A stretch of 32,161 bases of DNA from Streptomyces novaecaesareae (GCF_000716875.1 NZ_JNWQ01000077.1:1-32161), one strand, 5' to 3'; numbered from the stretch's first letter, positions 1-7,305 are shown. Numbers and translations: made by a program. The notes: generated by a model not told the origin, from the sequence alone.

Positions 1-48
1 GGAGATTTCTGCCTGTCTCGTGGGCTCGGAGATGTGTATAAGAGACAG
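1..48. other. Illumina Nextera adapter plus i7 index (contamination)
   Basis: Bases 30-48 are the 19-bp Tn5 mosaic end used in Nextera libraries and 15-48 match the Nextera read-2 adapter. Bases 2-6 (GAGAT) match the end of the P7 oligonucleotide and 7-14 (TTCTGCCT) match, as I remember it, the N703 i7 index in adapter orientation. This is library sequence left at a contig end, not a transposon. It keeps the reading frame of the truncated gene beside it open and creates the familiar database artefact peptides LSLIHISEPTR (minus strand) and MGSEMCIRDS (plus strand, from base 20). Confidence 0.97.
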
Positions 49-1023
49 CTCCAGCAGGGGGTGGCCGGAGGGAGCGGCCGGTCGGGGATCGGGGGTGAAC
101 GCCCGGTCGTCCGGTCCGAGGCCGGGCACGGTGGGCGGCAGCGGCTCGGTGAGCAGCGCGTTCGGCAGCAGGACGACCACGCGCACGCCGCCGTACGGTG
201 AGGGGGCCGAGCTGAGGGTGACCCGGAAGCCGTACTGCTCGGCCAGCCGGCCGACCGCGGCGAGGCCCAACTGCGGTACCTCGCCCAGCCGGGAGACCTC
301 CAGGGTGCTGCCGCCGGCGAGCGCGGCGGCGGCCTTGGTCACGGCCTGCTCGGGCATGCCGACGCCGCCGTCGTCGATCTCGATGACGGCGCCGTTGTGC
401 ACCGGCATCAGGGTGACGAACACCTGGGTGCTGGGCGGGGAGTAGCGGGTGGCGTTGTCCAGCAGCTCGGCGATGGCGTGGATCAGGGCCTCGGCCGCGG
501 CGCCGACCACCGCGGTCTCGATCCGGCTGCGGACGACCACGCGCTGGAACGGCAGGATGCGTGACTGGGCGCCGCGGACGACGTCCTCCAGGGTGACCGG
601 TTCCGGCCAGTGCCGACCGGCCCGCGCGCCGCACAGCACGGCCAGGGTCTGGGCCAGCCGGGCCTGTTGGGCGGCCGCGTGGTCGGCCTTGAGCAGCCCC
701 TCCAGCAGGGCCGGGTCGTCGTGGGTGCGTTCCATCTCGTCCAGCAGCGCCTGCTGGTCGTGGGCCATCACCAGGATCCGGCGGGCGACGCTGAGGAAGG
801 CCCGCTGGGTGGAGGCGGTGAGTTCCTGCTCCTGGTGGACGGCGGCCAGTTCGGCGCCGCGGCGGCAGACTTCGGCGGTGAGCTGCTCCTGGAGCCGGGC
901 GAGTTCCTGCTGCAGCCGGTCGGCGCGGCCGCGGTGGGTGACGGACACGGCGCGGTACCGCGCGGCGGCCACGAGGGCGAGGACGGCGAGCACGCCGGTT
1001 GCCGTTACGGACCACTGAGTCAT
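49..1023 (-). CDS. Sensor-like histidine kinase / ATP-binding protein, 3' end missing
   Basis: The minus frame from ATG at 1021-1023 gives 325 codons before it runs into adapter at base 48, so the C-terminus is missing. Residues about 8-22 form one membrane helix, followed by a charged coiled-coil-like segment to about residue 85. The HATPase fold follows: N box ELLDNATRYSPP near 186-197, G1 box IDDGGVGMP near 216-224, and G2 box GEVPQLGLAAV near 247-257. No HisKA phosphoacceptor box is visible, as in the large Streptomyces group of single-helix kinases that includes conservon CvnA proteins. The conservon partners (roadblock, DUF742, GTPase) would lie downstream, off the window, so that link is only a possibility. 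The last genomic residues are Pro/Ala-rich, as expected of the disordered tail. Confidence 0.88.
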
Positions 1024-1095
1024 CGTCACGCGGCGAATTCTAGGGTGATGATCCTACGAAGGTGTGAACGGATCTCGCCAAGTGACCGGATCTCG

Positions 1096-1512
1096 TCAAT
1101 ATCGAGTCAATCCGGCCTCAATCCGGACTCGTTCGCCCCCCACCGCGGGCCTGACGAGGCCTCGGAACCTCCGGCCCGGCCCGCCGCCGAACCTCCCGGC
1201 CGCACCTGGTGGCCGAATGACCTCCCGGGATGTGTGGGGCGTGTGTGCAGGGTGTCGCGGAAGGGGCGACGTCCGGTGCAGGAGCAGTAGTGCCACGTCG
1301 TCCGGCCGGGAACGGCGCTCGGTCACGTCCAGGGCGAGCAGGTCCGCCGGCCGCTCCAGCGCCGTCCCCGGCCCGATCCGCCCCGGCCCGGTCTGCCCCG
1401 GCCCGGTCCGCCGGGCCCACAACTCCAGCCCGCCCAGCATCCGTTGCACCGACTCGTCGTAGTCCTCCTCGCGGTCCTCCACCAGCCCGTGCGAGGCGGT
1501 CAGCCGGAGCAT
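1096..1512 (-). pseudogene. Possible phosphatase remnant (GAF-like start joined to PP2C-like end)
   Basis: Reading from ATG 1512, residues about 9-30 (GLVEDREEDYDESVQRML) resemble the late SpoIIE/PP2C motif DGLVE-R-DIDEGL, and RPDDVALLLLHR resembles the final strand of that fold. The two are separated by a short region with a GPG-rich micro-repeat. Coding-like third-position GC stops soon after DDVALLLLHR at about 1255, yet the frame runs on to a stop at 1096, as if the native stop was lost. Upstream in the same frame, without a start codon, is GSALYLLDSAG, typical of a GAF domain. The core of the phosphatase is absent. I read this as a decayed or internally deleted relative of the neighbouring phosphatases; a short expressed protein of unknown function remains possible. 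Confidence 0.4.
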
Positions 1513-1613
1513 CCCGGCGGAATCCAGCAGGTACAGCGCGGACCCCTCGCCGGTGAGCGCCGTCCGGCCCTGGTCCGGTGCCCGGTTCCCGTCCGCGGAG
1601 GGGGCGCCAACTC

Positions 1614-2741
1614 TTAATACCCCATTTCCCCGGACGGTGGATGGTCACCGAGTCGCCGCACCAGCACCAGGGTCCGGTCGTCCGCGACGTGCTCCGCCAC
1701 CGCGTGCACCAGCCGCCGCGCCGCCCCCCGGTCCGGCTGCTGCTGCGTCCGGTGCGCGCGCACCACCGGCTCGGCGGCCGCCAGCAGCCGGCCCACCCCC
1801 TCGTCCAGGTCCCGGCCGGGCACCTCCACCAGCCCGTCGCTGAACAGCAGCAGCGAGTCCCCGCGCCCCAGCCGCCCGGTCACCGCCGGGTACGGCGCCC
1901 CCGGCACCAGGCCCAGCGCCGGGCCGCCGTGCTCGGACGACTCCCAGCCGCCCCCGCGGCGGTACCGCACGGGCGGCGGGTGGCCCGCGTTGAACAGCCG
2001 GTAGCGGCCGGTCGCCGGGTGCAGCGCCAGGTGGACGGCGGTGGCGAAGTCGTCCTCCCAACCCATCCGGACCAGGTGGTCGTTGGCGGCCGGCAGGAAC
2101 GCCTCCGGCGGCACCCGGCCCAACAGCATCGCGAAGGCGCCGGACAGGTGGGTCGAGCGGGCGGCCGCCCGGCTGCCCTTGCCCGACACGTCCACCAGCA
2201 CCAGCTCCAGCAGGTCCTCCTCCGGGCGGTGGGCGCACAGCAGGAAGTCCCCGGAGAACGAGGCGCCGCCGGCCGGGGCCAGCGCGCTGTCGAAGTGCCA
2301 GTCCAGCAGCCGCTCCGGCAGCCGGGCCAGCGTCCGGTTGTGCTCGGCCAGCTCCAGCAGCATCGAGTCGCCCTGCGTGCCGCGCAGCCCCAGCCGGTGC
2401 CGGAACCGGTTCGCCGCCAGCACGGTCGCCCCCGTCGTGGCCAGCACCACCGTCACCCCCAGCCGCACCCCGAGCGGGTCCTGCAGCGCCGCCCCCAGCA
2501 CACTGCCCGCCACCGCCGCGCACACCAGCACCAGCAACTGCCCGCGCCGCAGCACCAGCCCGCCGCCCACCACCGGCAGCACCAGCGCCGACGGCGGCCA
2601 CCCGTACGGCATCAGGATCGGCAGCACGCTCAACACGGCGGTCCCCCCGAGCAGCACCCCCAACGCCACCCGCCCGGCCCGTACGTCCCCGTCCAGCAGC
2701 CGCCCGTACCACCGCCGCACCCTCGCTATCAGTGCGGGCAC
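1614..2741 (-). CDS. Membrane-bound SpoIIE-type PP2C serine/threonine phosphatase
   Basis: 375 residues. The N-terminal ~115 residues hold about four hydrophobic helices (for example VALGVLLGGTAVLSVLPIL and LVLVCAAVAGSVLGAAL), so the catalytic domain is membrane anchored on the cytoplasmic side. The PP2C/SpoIIE domain follows from about 145: SGDFLL and LVDVSGKGSRAA supply metal-binding aspartates, then NAGHPPP, LLLFSDGLVE and a closing ADDRTLVLV. Such phosphatases in streptomycetes usually dephosphorylate anti-anti-sigma (STAS) proteins in partner-switching circuits. No STAS or anti-sigma gene is adjacent, so its partner is unknown. ATG 2741 directly precedes an arginine-containing start typical of positive-inside topology. 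The stop TAA at 1614-1616 sits in an AT-rich patch that is unusual for this region. Confidence 0.9.
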   Translation of the reverse strand: MPALIARVRRWYGRLLDGDVRAGRVALGVLLGGTAVLSVLPILMPYGWPPSALVLPVVGGGLVLRRGQLLVLVCAAVAGSVLGAALQDPLGVRLGVTVVLATTGATVLAANRFRHRLGLRGTQGDSMLLELAEHNRTLARLPERLLDWHFDSALAPAGGASFSGDFLLCAHRPEEDLLELVLVDVSGKGSRAAARSTHLSGAFAMLLGRVPPEAFLPAANDHLVRMGWEDDFATAVHLALHPATGRYRLFNAGHPPPVRYRRGGGWESSEHGGPALGLVPGAPYPAVTGRLGRGDSLLLFSDGLVEVPGRDLDEGVGRLLAAAEPVVRAHRTQQQPDRGAARRLVHAVAEHVADDRTLVLVRRLGDHPPSGEMGY

Positions 2742-3190
2742 CTACGACCTCCGGCCAGGGGGGGCGGTCCCCGGTCATGACCACCAATCAGCCCGGCCAC
2801 ACTAACCCCTCCACCCCCACCCGCCCCGCCCCAGCGCCGGACACCAGAAGTCAGCGGGCCCGACTCCTCGTGCACCCCCCGGCCTCACCCGCCAACCCCC
2901 GCTCCCACCTATTTCGCCCGCAAAGTCGGCCGCTCCGACTTCCTACGCGGTCCACCTCCTCCGCCAGCCTGCTCGCGCCACTGCCCACGCGCCCGGCCGG
3001 CGTGAAAAGTCGGCGGGTCCGACTTCCTGCGCGGCCCTCTCCTTCTTCACCCCCAGCCTGGTCGCGTCTGCGCTTGCCTCTCCCGCAGCGGTGGACACGA
3101 GAAGTCGGCGGGGCCGACTTCCTGTGCGGCGTTCCCCTGGGTCAGCCCCACCCGCCGCGGTGGGCCGACTTCTTGTGCGGGGCCTTCGGC
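2742..3190. other. 450-nt non-coding spacer occupied by a hairpin repeat array
   Basis: No frame here has convincing codon bias or a recognisable protein. Both flanking genes are on the minus strand, so the spacer holds the end of the TetR unit and the promoter of the phosphatase gene. Most of it is taken up by the repeated hairpins listed separately. Confidence 0.6.
2847..3183. repeat. Array of five degenerate 30-bp hairpin repeats
   Basis: Four copies (starting about 2847, 2922, 3006 and 3101) and one right-half copy (3161-3183) share the pattern AAGTCGG-N5-CCGACTT followed by CCTGYGCGGC. The copy at 3101 is a perfect 9-bp inverted repeat, GAAGTCGGC-ggg-GCCGACTTC. The copies at 2922 and 3006 keep perfect 7-bp arms with different loops, and 2847 has mismatched arms. 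Spacing is about 75, 84 and 95 nt. Spacers before and after the third copy also share CCAGCCTG-TCGCG, so the duplicated unit may have been longer than the hairpin. There is no CRISPR-like constant spacing or unique spacer set. Confidence 0.8.
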
Positions 3191-3760
3191 TTACTGCGCC
3201 GGCCAGGCGCGGAGGCCGGTGGTGAGGGTGGTGATGATGCGGTCGTGGGTGGTGGTGAGGTCCTCGGCGAGTTGGAAGGCGCCGGCGGTGGTGAGGGAGG
3301 CGAAGCCGTGGGCGAGGGAGCGGACGGTGCGGGCGGCGTGGATGGCCTCGGAGCCGTCGAGGCCGTACTCCCGCAGGACGGCGATGATCACGCCGACGAG
3401 CCGGCCGGCCGCCCGGGCCAGGTCGTCGTCGGGCTGCGGGGCCTGGGGGAGGGCGTTGTAGCGGTGCGGGTGTTCGGTGGCGTACGCGTGGTAGGCGCGC
3501 AGGACGGTGGCGACGGCGTCGTCCCCGCTGCGGCCGACCGCGGCTTCCGCGAGCCGGTCGGCCAGTTCGTCGGTGACCCGGACGGCTATCAGCCGCCGCA
3601 GTTCGGCGAGCCCGCCGCTGACGTGCTTGTACAGCGAGGGGGTGGCGACCCCGGCCCGGGTGGCGACGGCGGCGAGGGTGAGGGCTTCGGTCCCCTGTTC
3701 GTCGAGGAGGGCGAGGGCGTGGTCGACGACCTGGTCGGGGGTCAGTCCTACGCGGGGCAT
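3191..3760 (-). CDS. TetR family transcriptional regulator
   Basis: 189 residues. The N-terminal helix-turn-helix covers about residues 5-50 (TLAAVATRAGVATPSLYKHV), with the tyrosine-lysine-histidine recognition end seen in TetR proteins. The C-terminal half (residues 60-185) is helical and resembles the WHG-type TetR ligand domain, with HGFASL near the end. It lies 55 nt downstream of the alpha/beta hydrolase on the same strand and is preceded by a short ACGGAG ribosome site. It therefore is probably cotranscribed with the hydrolase and represses the pair through the palindrome at 4701-4723. The ligand is unknown; a hydrolase substrate or product would be the natural guess. Confidence 0.92.
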   Translation of the reverse strand: MPRVGLTPDQVVDHALALLDEQGTEALTLAAVATRAGVATPSLYKHVSGGLAELRRLIAVRVTDELADRLAEAAVGRSGDDAVATVLRAYHAYATEHPHRYNALPQAPQPDDDLARAAGRLVGVIIAVLREYGLDGSEAIHAARTVRSLAHGFASLTTAGAFQLAEDLTTTHDRIITTLTTGLRAWPAQ

Positions 3761-3815
3761 GGCTTCGGTTCTCCGTACGGAAGTCGGGCGAGGGATCGAG
3801 CGGGGAGCGCGGCGG

Positions 3816-4643
3816 TCAGCCGAGTTCGGCGAGGAAGGGCAGCAGGGCGTCGGCGGTGGCCTGCGGGTTGTCGGCCATCGGGTAGTGCCCGGACCCTTCG
3901 ATCATCGCCTTCCGCGCGTTGAGCGCCGCGGCCTGCCGGTCGGCGACGAGCTCGGGCTTGGGGAAGTCGGGGTCCTTGCTGCCCATGACGACGAGCGCCG
4001 GGCACCGTACGGCGGCGGTCAAGCCGGTCGGTGCCGAGTCCCCGGTGACGTATCCGCGGGTGGCGGTCTTGCGGCCGGGGGTGCGCAGTGCGGCGACCAG
4101 TCCGTTCACGTACGCGTCGAAGTCGGCGGGCTTGGCGCCGGGGAAGGCCATCCGGCGCAGGTAGAAGCCCCAGGTGGCCGGCCAGTGGACGAGGGCCGCG
4201 CCCATCAGTCCCATGACGCCGCGCATCAGGGCGCCCGGCGGCGGGTTCTCGACGAAGGCGTCGATCAGGGCGATCCCGGCGACCCGTTCGGGGGCGTCCC
4301 CGGCGGCTTTGACGACGGTCGCCCCGGTGTACGAGTTCCCGGCGAGGACGGCGCGTTCGATGCCGAGGTGGTCGAGCAGGGCGAGGACGTCGCCGGCGAT
4401 GGCGGCGGGGGTGTAGTCGTCCCAGGTGATGGAGGACTCGCCGAAGCCGCGCAGGTCCATGGTGATGACCCGGTGGCCGGCGGCGAGGAGCAGCGGGCGG
4501 AGGTGCTGGTAGGCGGCGCGGCTGTCGAGCATGCCGGGGAGCAGGACGACGGGGGTGCCGTCGCCCTGCCGGGTGTCGTCGAAGGCGATCCGTCCGCCGG
4601 GGACGGTGAGGTACTGGGTGCTCGGGGTGCTGGTGCCGTTCAT
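3816..4643 (-). CDS. Alpha/beta hydrolase
   Basis: 275 residues, the usual size of a single-domain alpha/beta hydrolase. Visible landmarks are the oxyanion-side LLPGMLDS (about 34-41), MDLRGFGESS (62-71), the nucleophile elbow G102-N103-S104-Y105-T106-G107, acid Asp224 in GSKDPDF, and His253 in GSGHYP. The nucleophile elbow lacks the second glycine of the usual G-x-S-x-G (Thr106 instead), which occurs in some active family members. A strong GAGGAGGA ribosome site lies just before ATG 4643. It is the first gene of a two-gene unit with the TetR gene downstream, driven by the promoter at 4700-4728. Substrate is unknown; haloperoxidase/esterase-like activity is the generic family expectation. Confidence 0.9.
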   Translation of the reverse strand: MNGTSTPSTQYLTVPGGRIAFDDTRQGDGTPVVLLPGMLDSRAAYQHLRPLLLAAGHRVITMDLRGFGESSITWDDYTPAAIAGDVLALLDHLGIERAVLAGNSYTGATVVKAAGDAPERVAGIALIDAFVENPPPGALMRGVMGLMGAALVHWPATWGFYLRRMAFPGAKPADFDAYVNGLVAALRTPGRKTATRGYVTGDSAPTGLTAAVRCPALVVMGSKDPDFPKPELVADRQAAALNARKAMIEGSGHYPMADNPQATADALLPFLAELG

Positions 4644-4699
4644 GGTGGTCCTCCTCGGTCCGCCGCTGCGAGGTATCGGCGGTGCTGCCGATAGCCATA

Positions 4700-4728
4700 A
4701 AGCTAAGGCTAATAGCCTTAGCTGTCAA
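4700..4728 (-). promoter_or_regulatory. Strong sigma-70-type promoter with palindromic operator
   Basis: On the minus strand there is a consensus -35 TTGACA (4728-4723), a 17-nt spacer and -10 TAGCTT (4705-4700). The spacer and part of both boxes are occupied by a perfect 10-bp inverted repeat AGCTAAGGCT-aat-AGCCTTAGCT (4701-4723). This is the classical arrangement of a repressor operator that blocks RNA polymerase, and the TetR gene downstream is the obvious candidate. The AT-rich patch stands out from its surroundings. Confidence 0.85.
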
Positions 4729-4792
4729 GCCTTCGTCCGGACCCAGGACTCAGGACCCAGGACCCCGGGGCGGAAGGCGGGCCCCCGGCGCC

Positions 4793-5083
4793 TCAGGCCC
4801 CTTCCACCCTGAACGGGTCGTGCTCGCTGAGCAGCTTCTCCAGCCGGGCCTGGTCGACGCGGCTGACGATCTCGTTCGATTCGTGCCGGTCCCGGATCAC
4901 CTTCGCCAGCGTGAACGCGGAGGTGACGGTGTAGAGGAGGCCGAGCCCGAGGAAGGCCCTGGTCCAGCCGCCGACCGGCAGGTAGGCGATCCCCACGGCG
5001 AGGGCGGTGCCCGACAGGGCGAAGGAGAGGACGGCCTGGACGTAGTAGGCGGCCGTGGTGTGCTTCTGCATCGCTTGGCTCAT
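4793..5083 (-). CDS. YiaA/YiaB family small membrane protein
   Basis: 96 residues from ATG 5083 (an upstream in-frame ATG at 5119 would add 12 residues with no homology-like character). Two hydrophobic helices (about YYVQAVLSFALSGTALAVGIAYLP and AFLGLGLLYTVTSAFTLAKVIRD) match the two-helix yiaA/B domain, including the AYYVQ entry and the FTLAK-RD exit. A short charged tail ends in the cytoplasm. Function of the family is unknown. The short palindrome TGAGTA-GGAG-TACTCA (5119-5134) just upstream may regulate it. Confidence 0.85.
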   Translation of the reverse strand: MSQAMQKHTTAAYYVQAVLSFALSGTALAVGIAYLPVGGWTRAFLGLGLLYTVTSAFTLAKVIRDRHESNEIVSRVDQARLEKLLSEHDPFRVEGA

Positions 5084-5118
5084 GGCGCCAGGATGGGGCC
5101 GCCCGATCGGGCCGCACA

Positions 5119-5134
5119 TGAGTAGGAGTACTCA
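5119..5134. promoter_or_regulatory. Inverted repeat TGAGTA-N4-TACTCA upstream of the YiaAB gene
   Basis: Perfect 6-bp arms with a GGAG spacer, 36 nt upstream of the YiaAB start codon and about 160 nt before the riboswitch. The position suits an operator for the minus-strand gene, but no cognate regulator is identified. Confidence 0.4.
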
Positions 5135-5290
5135 GGTGAAGTGCTCGCATTGAGGGGTCGTTCGTTGACGTCCGATCACCTGCTCCACAGCCGTCCCGGA
5201 CGGATGGCTTGGAATCAGAGCCTCCTAGGATTAACGTTTGATAACGCAGCGCGGTCGTCAACGCCGTACCCAGACGGCACCGTGCGCCGT

Positions 5291-5425
5291 CGCCTAATCC
5301 CACCGGCCGGCCTCCGGGCAGGTCAGGGAGCCGGGGAACCACGTTCCTTGGGGTGAATCGGCTAGGCCCCGGCCCGGCCGTAGGAGACCTTCCTGCTCCG
5401 AACCCGTCAGCTAACCCGGTAGGCG
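5291..5425 (+). ncRNA. c-di-AMP riboswitch (ydaO-yuaA type)
   Basis: The leader shows the conserved ydaO signatures in order: CGCCTAATCC at the 5' end, GGGAGCCGGGGAACCA, TTGGGGTGAATC, CCGAACCCGTCAGCTAACCC and GGTAGGCG at the 3' end. The closing helix P1 is CGCCTA (5291-5296) with TAGGCG (5420-5425). In actinobacteria this class binds cyclic di-AMP and commonly precedes cell-wall hydrolase genes such as rpfA and NlpC/P60 or M23 peptidases; ligand binding generally switches expression off. The ribosome site and GTG start of the M23 gene follow within 27 nt. No separate intrinsic terminator is obvious between aptamer and gene. Confidence 0.95.
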
Positions 5426-5451
5426 CGAAGGAAGGAAAGGAGCGCGCCTCC

Positions 5452-6285
5452 GTGGCGTCGACGCACACCCCGGCACACCCGGCCGGCCCCGCAGCCGGTA
5501 CCCAGCTCCTCGACCACCACGGCGCGGACGGCCCCGAGGCCTTCGGCCCGGAGGCCGAGACCAACCGCCACCGGATGCCGCGTCAGGCCCGCGGAGCCTC
5601 CCCGCTGCTCGGCGTCACCGCCGTCGCGGCCACCCTGGGCGCCACCGGCTTCGCCTCGGCCACCCCGGCCGCGGCCCCCGCCGTCGAGGCCCCGGACGAG
5701 ACCCCGGTCGCCCTCGCCGCCGACCCCGGCCTCGCGCTCGCCGCCCGCATCCAGCAGCAGGCCGACAGCCAGCGCACCGCCGCCGAGGAGGGCGCCCGCG
5801 TGCAGGCCGCGCAGGAGGCCGAGGCCAAGGCCGCCGCCAAGGAGGCCGAGGCCAAGCGCGCCGCCGAGGAGGCCGAGGCCAAGGCCGCCGCCGCCCTGAC
5901 CCTCCCGGTGAAGGACTACCGGCTCTCCGCCCACTACGGCCAGAGCGCCCGCTACTGGGCCAACCTGCACACCGGCCTGGACTTCGCCGCCGACACCGGC
6001 ACCCCGGTGTACGCGCTCGGCCAGGGCACCATCACCTCGGCCGGCTGGTCCGGCTCGTACGGCTACCGGATCGTCGAGACGCTGCCCGACGGCACCGAGA
6101 TCTGGTACTGCCACCTCTCCTCGATCATCAAGGGCTCCGGCAAGGTCACCTCCGGCCAGCAGATCGGCAAGGTCGGCGCGACCGGCAACGTCACCGGCCC
6201 GCACCTGCACCTGGAGGTCCGCCCCGGCGGCGGCGCCCCGGTCGACCCGGAGCCCTGGCTCGAACAGCGCGGCCTCACCCCCTGA
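5452..6285 (+). CDS. Secreted M23 family metallopeptidase (LytM-like)
   Basis: 277 residues from GTG 5452, chosen because AAAGGAG (5436-5442) sits 9 nt upstream and because the longer in-frame ATG at 5353 lies inside the riboswitch. A basic stretch and hydrophobic segment (PRQARGASPLLGVTAVAATLGATGF region, about 43-68) act as a signal peptide, preceded by an unusually long N-terminal extension. An Ala/Glu/Lys coiled coil (about 105-148) spaces out the catalytic domain. The zinc ligands are visible: His173 and Asp177 in HTGLDFA, His221 in CHLSS, and His251/His253 in HLHLE. The enzyme should cleave peptidoglycan cross-bridges outside the membrane. Control by c-di-AMP fits its wall-remodelling role. 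Confidence 0.93.
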   Translation: MASTHTPAHPAGPAAGTQLLDHHGADGPEAFGPEAETNRHRMPRQARGASPLLGVTAVAATLGATGFASATPAAAPAVEAPDETPVALAADPGLALAARIQQQADSQRTAAEEGARVQAAQEAEAKAAAKEAEAKRAAEEAEAKAAAALTLPVKDYRLSAHYGQSARYWANLHTGLDFAADTGTPVYALGQGTITSAGWSGSYGYRIVETLPDGTEIWYCHLSSIIKGSGKVTSGQQIGKVGATGNVTGPHLHLEVRPGGGAPVDPEPWLEQRGLTP

Positions 6286-6347
6286 CACTCCCGCGGGAGC
6301 CCCCGACGCCCACGAGGGAACGCCCCGGCGCCCACCCGAGCGCTCAC

Positions 6348-6387
6348 GCGGGAGCCCCCGGTCGCCAGGGCGGCCGGGGGCTCCCGC
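6348..6387. terminator. Bidirectional terminator hairpin
   Basis: A perfect 14-bp stem, GCGGGAGCCCCCGG with CCGGGGGCTCCCGC, closes a 12-nt loop between convergent genes (M23 peptidase ends 6285, next gene ends 6396). There is no T tract, as is usual in streptomycetes. A related fragment, CTCCCGCGGGAGCCCCCG, lies at about 6287-6304. Confidence 0.8.
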
Positions 6388-6395
6388 GCAACGGC

Positions 6396-7271
6396 TCACT
6401 CCTCCGCGGGCAGCTGCGCCAGGTACGCCTCGATCTCCTCCTGGCCCGGCTCCGGCGCCAGCTCCGGGAACTCCTCCACCAGCAGCCGCGGCAGCCCCGG
6501 CACCGTCCACTCGCCGAACAGGTCGAGCGCCGTCCCGGCCGCCGCCTCCTCGAACTGCCCGAAGTCCCCGGCCAGTTCGTCCGGCATCGGCCGCCCCAGC
6601 GCGGTCAGCTCGGCCAGGTTGCGGTAGCTGCGCCGCATCAGGCCCTGCTCCAGCAGCCGCCGCGCACCGTCGGTGGCCATGCCGACCGACAGCAGCCGGC
6701 CCGGCCCCCAGCCCTGGGCGTCCGGCTCGTCCAGCCAGCCGGCCGGCACCAGTGCCTCGTACGCGGCCGTCCGCTCCTCCTGCGCCAGCTCGGCGAAGCC
6801 GCTCAGCCAGGCCCGCACCGCCTCCGCGTCGGCCACGTCCACCCCGTACGCGTGCAGCAGCAGCGCGTACAGCCGGGGCCAGGTCACCAGGTCGGCGCGG
6901 CGCAGCAGCCCGGCCGCGACCTCGCCCTGCCACTCGGCCTCCTCGTGCAGCCGCTCCTGGCGCTTGGCGTTGAGCCGCCGGGCCGCGCGCTGGTGGTCGA
7001 TCAGCAGCCGGACGGCGTCGCCGTACGCGAGCGGGTCCTCCTCGGGCGCGGGTTGGACGTACAGGTGGAGCCGCTCGTACAGCAGGTGTTCCACCGCGTT
7101 CGAGGTCAGTTCGGGCCAGCCGTCGTGCATCCTGCCCTCGCCCAGCTCCAGCAGCGCCAGCACCGTGCGCAGGGGGCCCTCGGCCACCGGCGCGCGGTCC
7201 TGCTCGGCCGCCCAGGCGAGCAGGTCGGCGGCCCTGGTGCGCGGGGCGAGCCGCAGGTCTTCGTCGTTCAT
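6396..7271 (-). CDS. Conserved actinobacterial protein of unknown function
   Basis: 291 residues from ATG 7271. The protein is acidic, rich in Leu, Ala and Glu, and predicted mostly helical, with no signal peptide, membrane helix or recognised catalytic motif. Readable landmarks are RMHDGWPELTSNAVEHLLYERLHLYV near residue 50 and an aromatic-rich LVTWPRLYALLLHAYGVDVADAEAVRAWL in the middle. I do not recognise the family. The frame stays open far upstream into the divergent acetyltransferase gene, but ATG 7271 is favoured because a TACCGT -10 element sits 7 nt before it, implying a leaderless transcript. It is transcribed divergently from the GNAT gene with only 42 nt between the starts. Confidence 0.82.
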   Translation of the reverse strand: MNDEDLRLAPRTRAADLLAWAAEQDRAPVAEGPLRTVLALLELGEGRMHDGWPELTSNAVEHLLYERLHLYVQPAPEEDPLAYGDAVRLLIDHQRAARRLNAKRQERLHEEAEWQGEVAAGLLRRADLVTWPRLYALLLHAYGVDVADAEAVRAWLSGFAELAQEERTAAYEALVPAGWLDEPDAQGWGPGRLLSVGMATDGARRLLEQGLMRRSYRNLAELTALGRPMPDELAGDFGQFEEAAAGTALDLFGEWTVPGLPRLLVEEFPELAPEPGQEEIEAYLAQLPAEE

Positions 7272-7278
7272 AGTCCGA

Positions 7279-7284
7279 ACGGTA
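7279..7284 (-). promoter_or_regulatory. Leaderless -10 element (TACCGT)
   Basis: TACCGT on the minus strand ends 7 nt before ATG 7271, so the predicted transcription start coincides with the start codon. There is no Shine-Dalgarno, which agrees with a leaderless mRNA. Confidence 0.5.
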
Positions 7285-7299
7285 GTCGCCGGGCGCGGG

Positions 7300-7305
7300 T
7301 AGGGT
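7300..7305 (+). promoter_or_regulatory. Leaderless -10 element (TAGGGT)
   Basis: TAGGGT ends 8 nt before ATG 7314 and no ribosome site is visible, again placing the transcription start at the start codon. It lies back-to-back with the minus-strand element 15 nt away. Confidence 0.5.

Noticed and set aside
30..48. Tn5 transposon end
   Set aside because: It is the hyperactive mosaic end used in library preparation, joined to an index and P7 sequence.
20..445. Plus-strand ORF starting MGSEMCIRDS
   Set aside because: The start is adapter sequence and the rest is the shadow of the minus-strand kinase.
1118..1648. 176-residue minus-strand ORF
   Set aside because: Gly/Ala/Arg-rich shadow translation without family features; the 1096 frame carries the recognisable motifs.
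2847..3183. CRISPR array
   Set aside because: Spacing varies (75-95 nt), repeats diverge, spacers share sequence and no cas gene is present.
5353..5451. N-terminal extension of the M23 peptidase from ATG 5353
   Set aside because: It lies inside the conserved riboswitch; GTG 5452 has the ribosome site.
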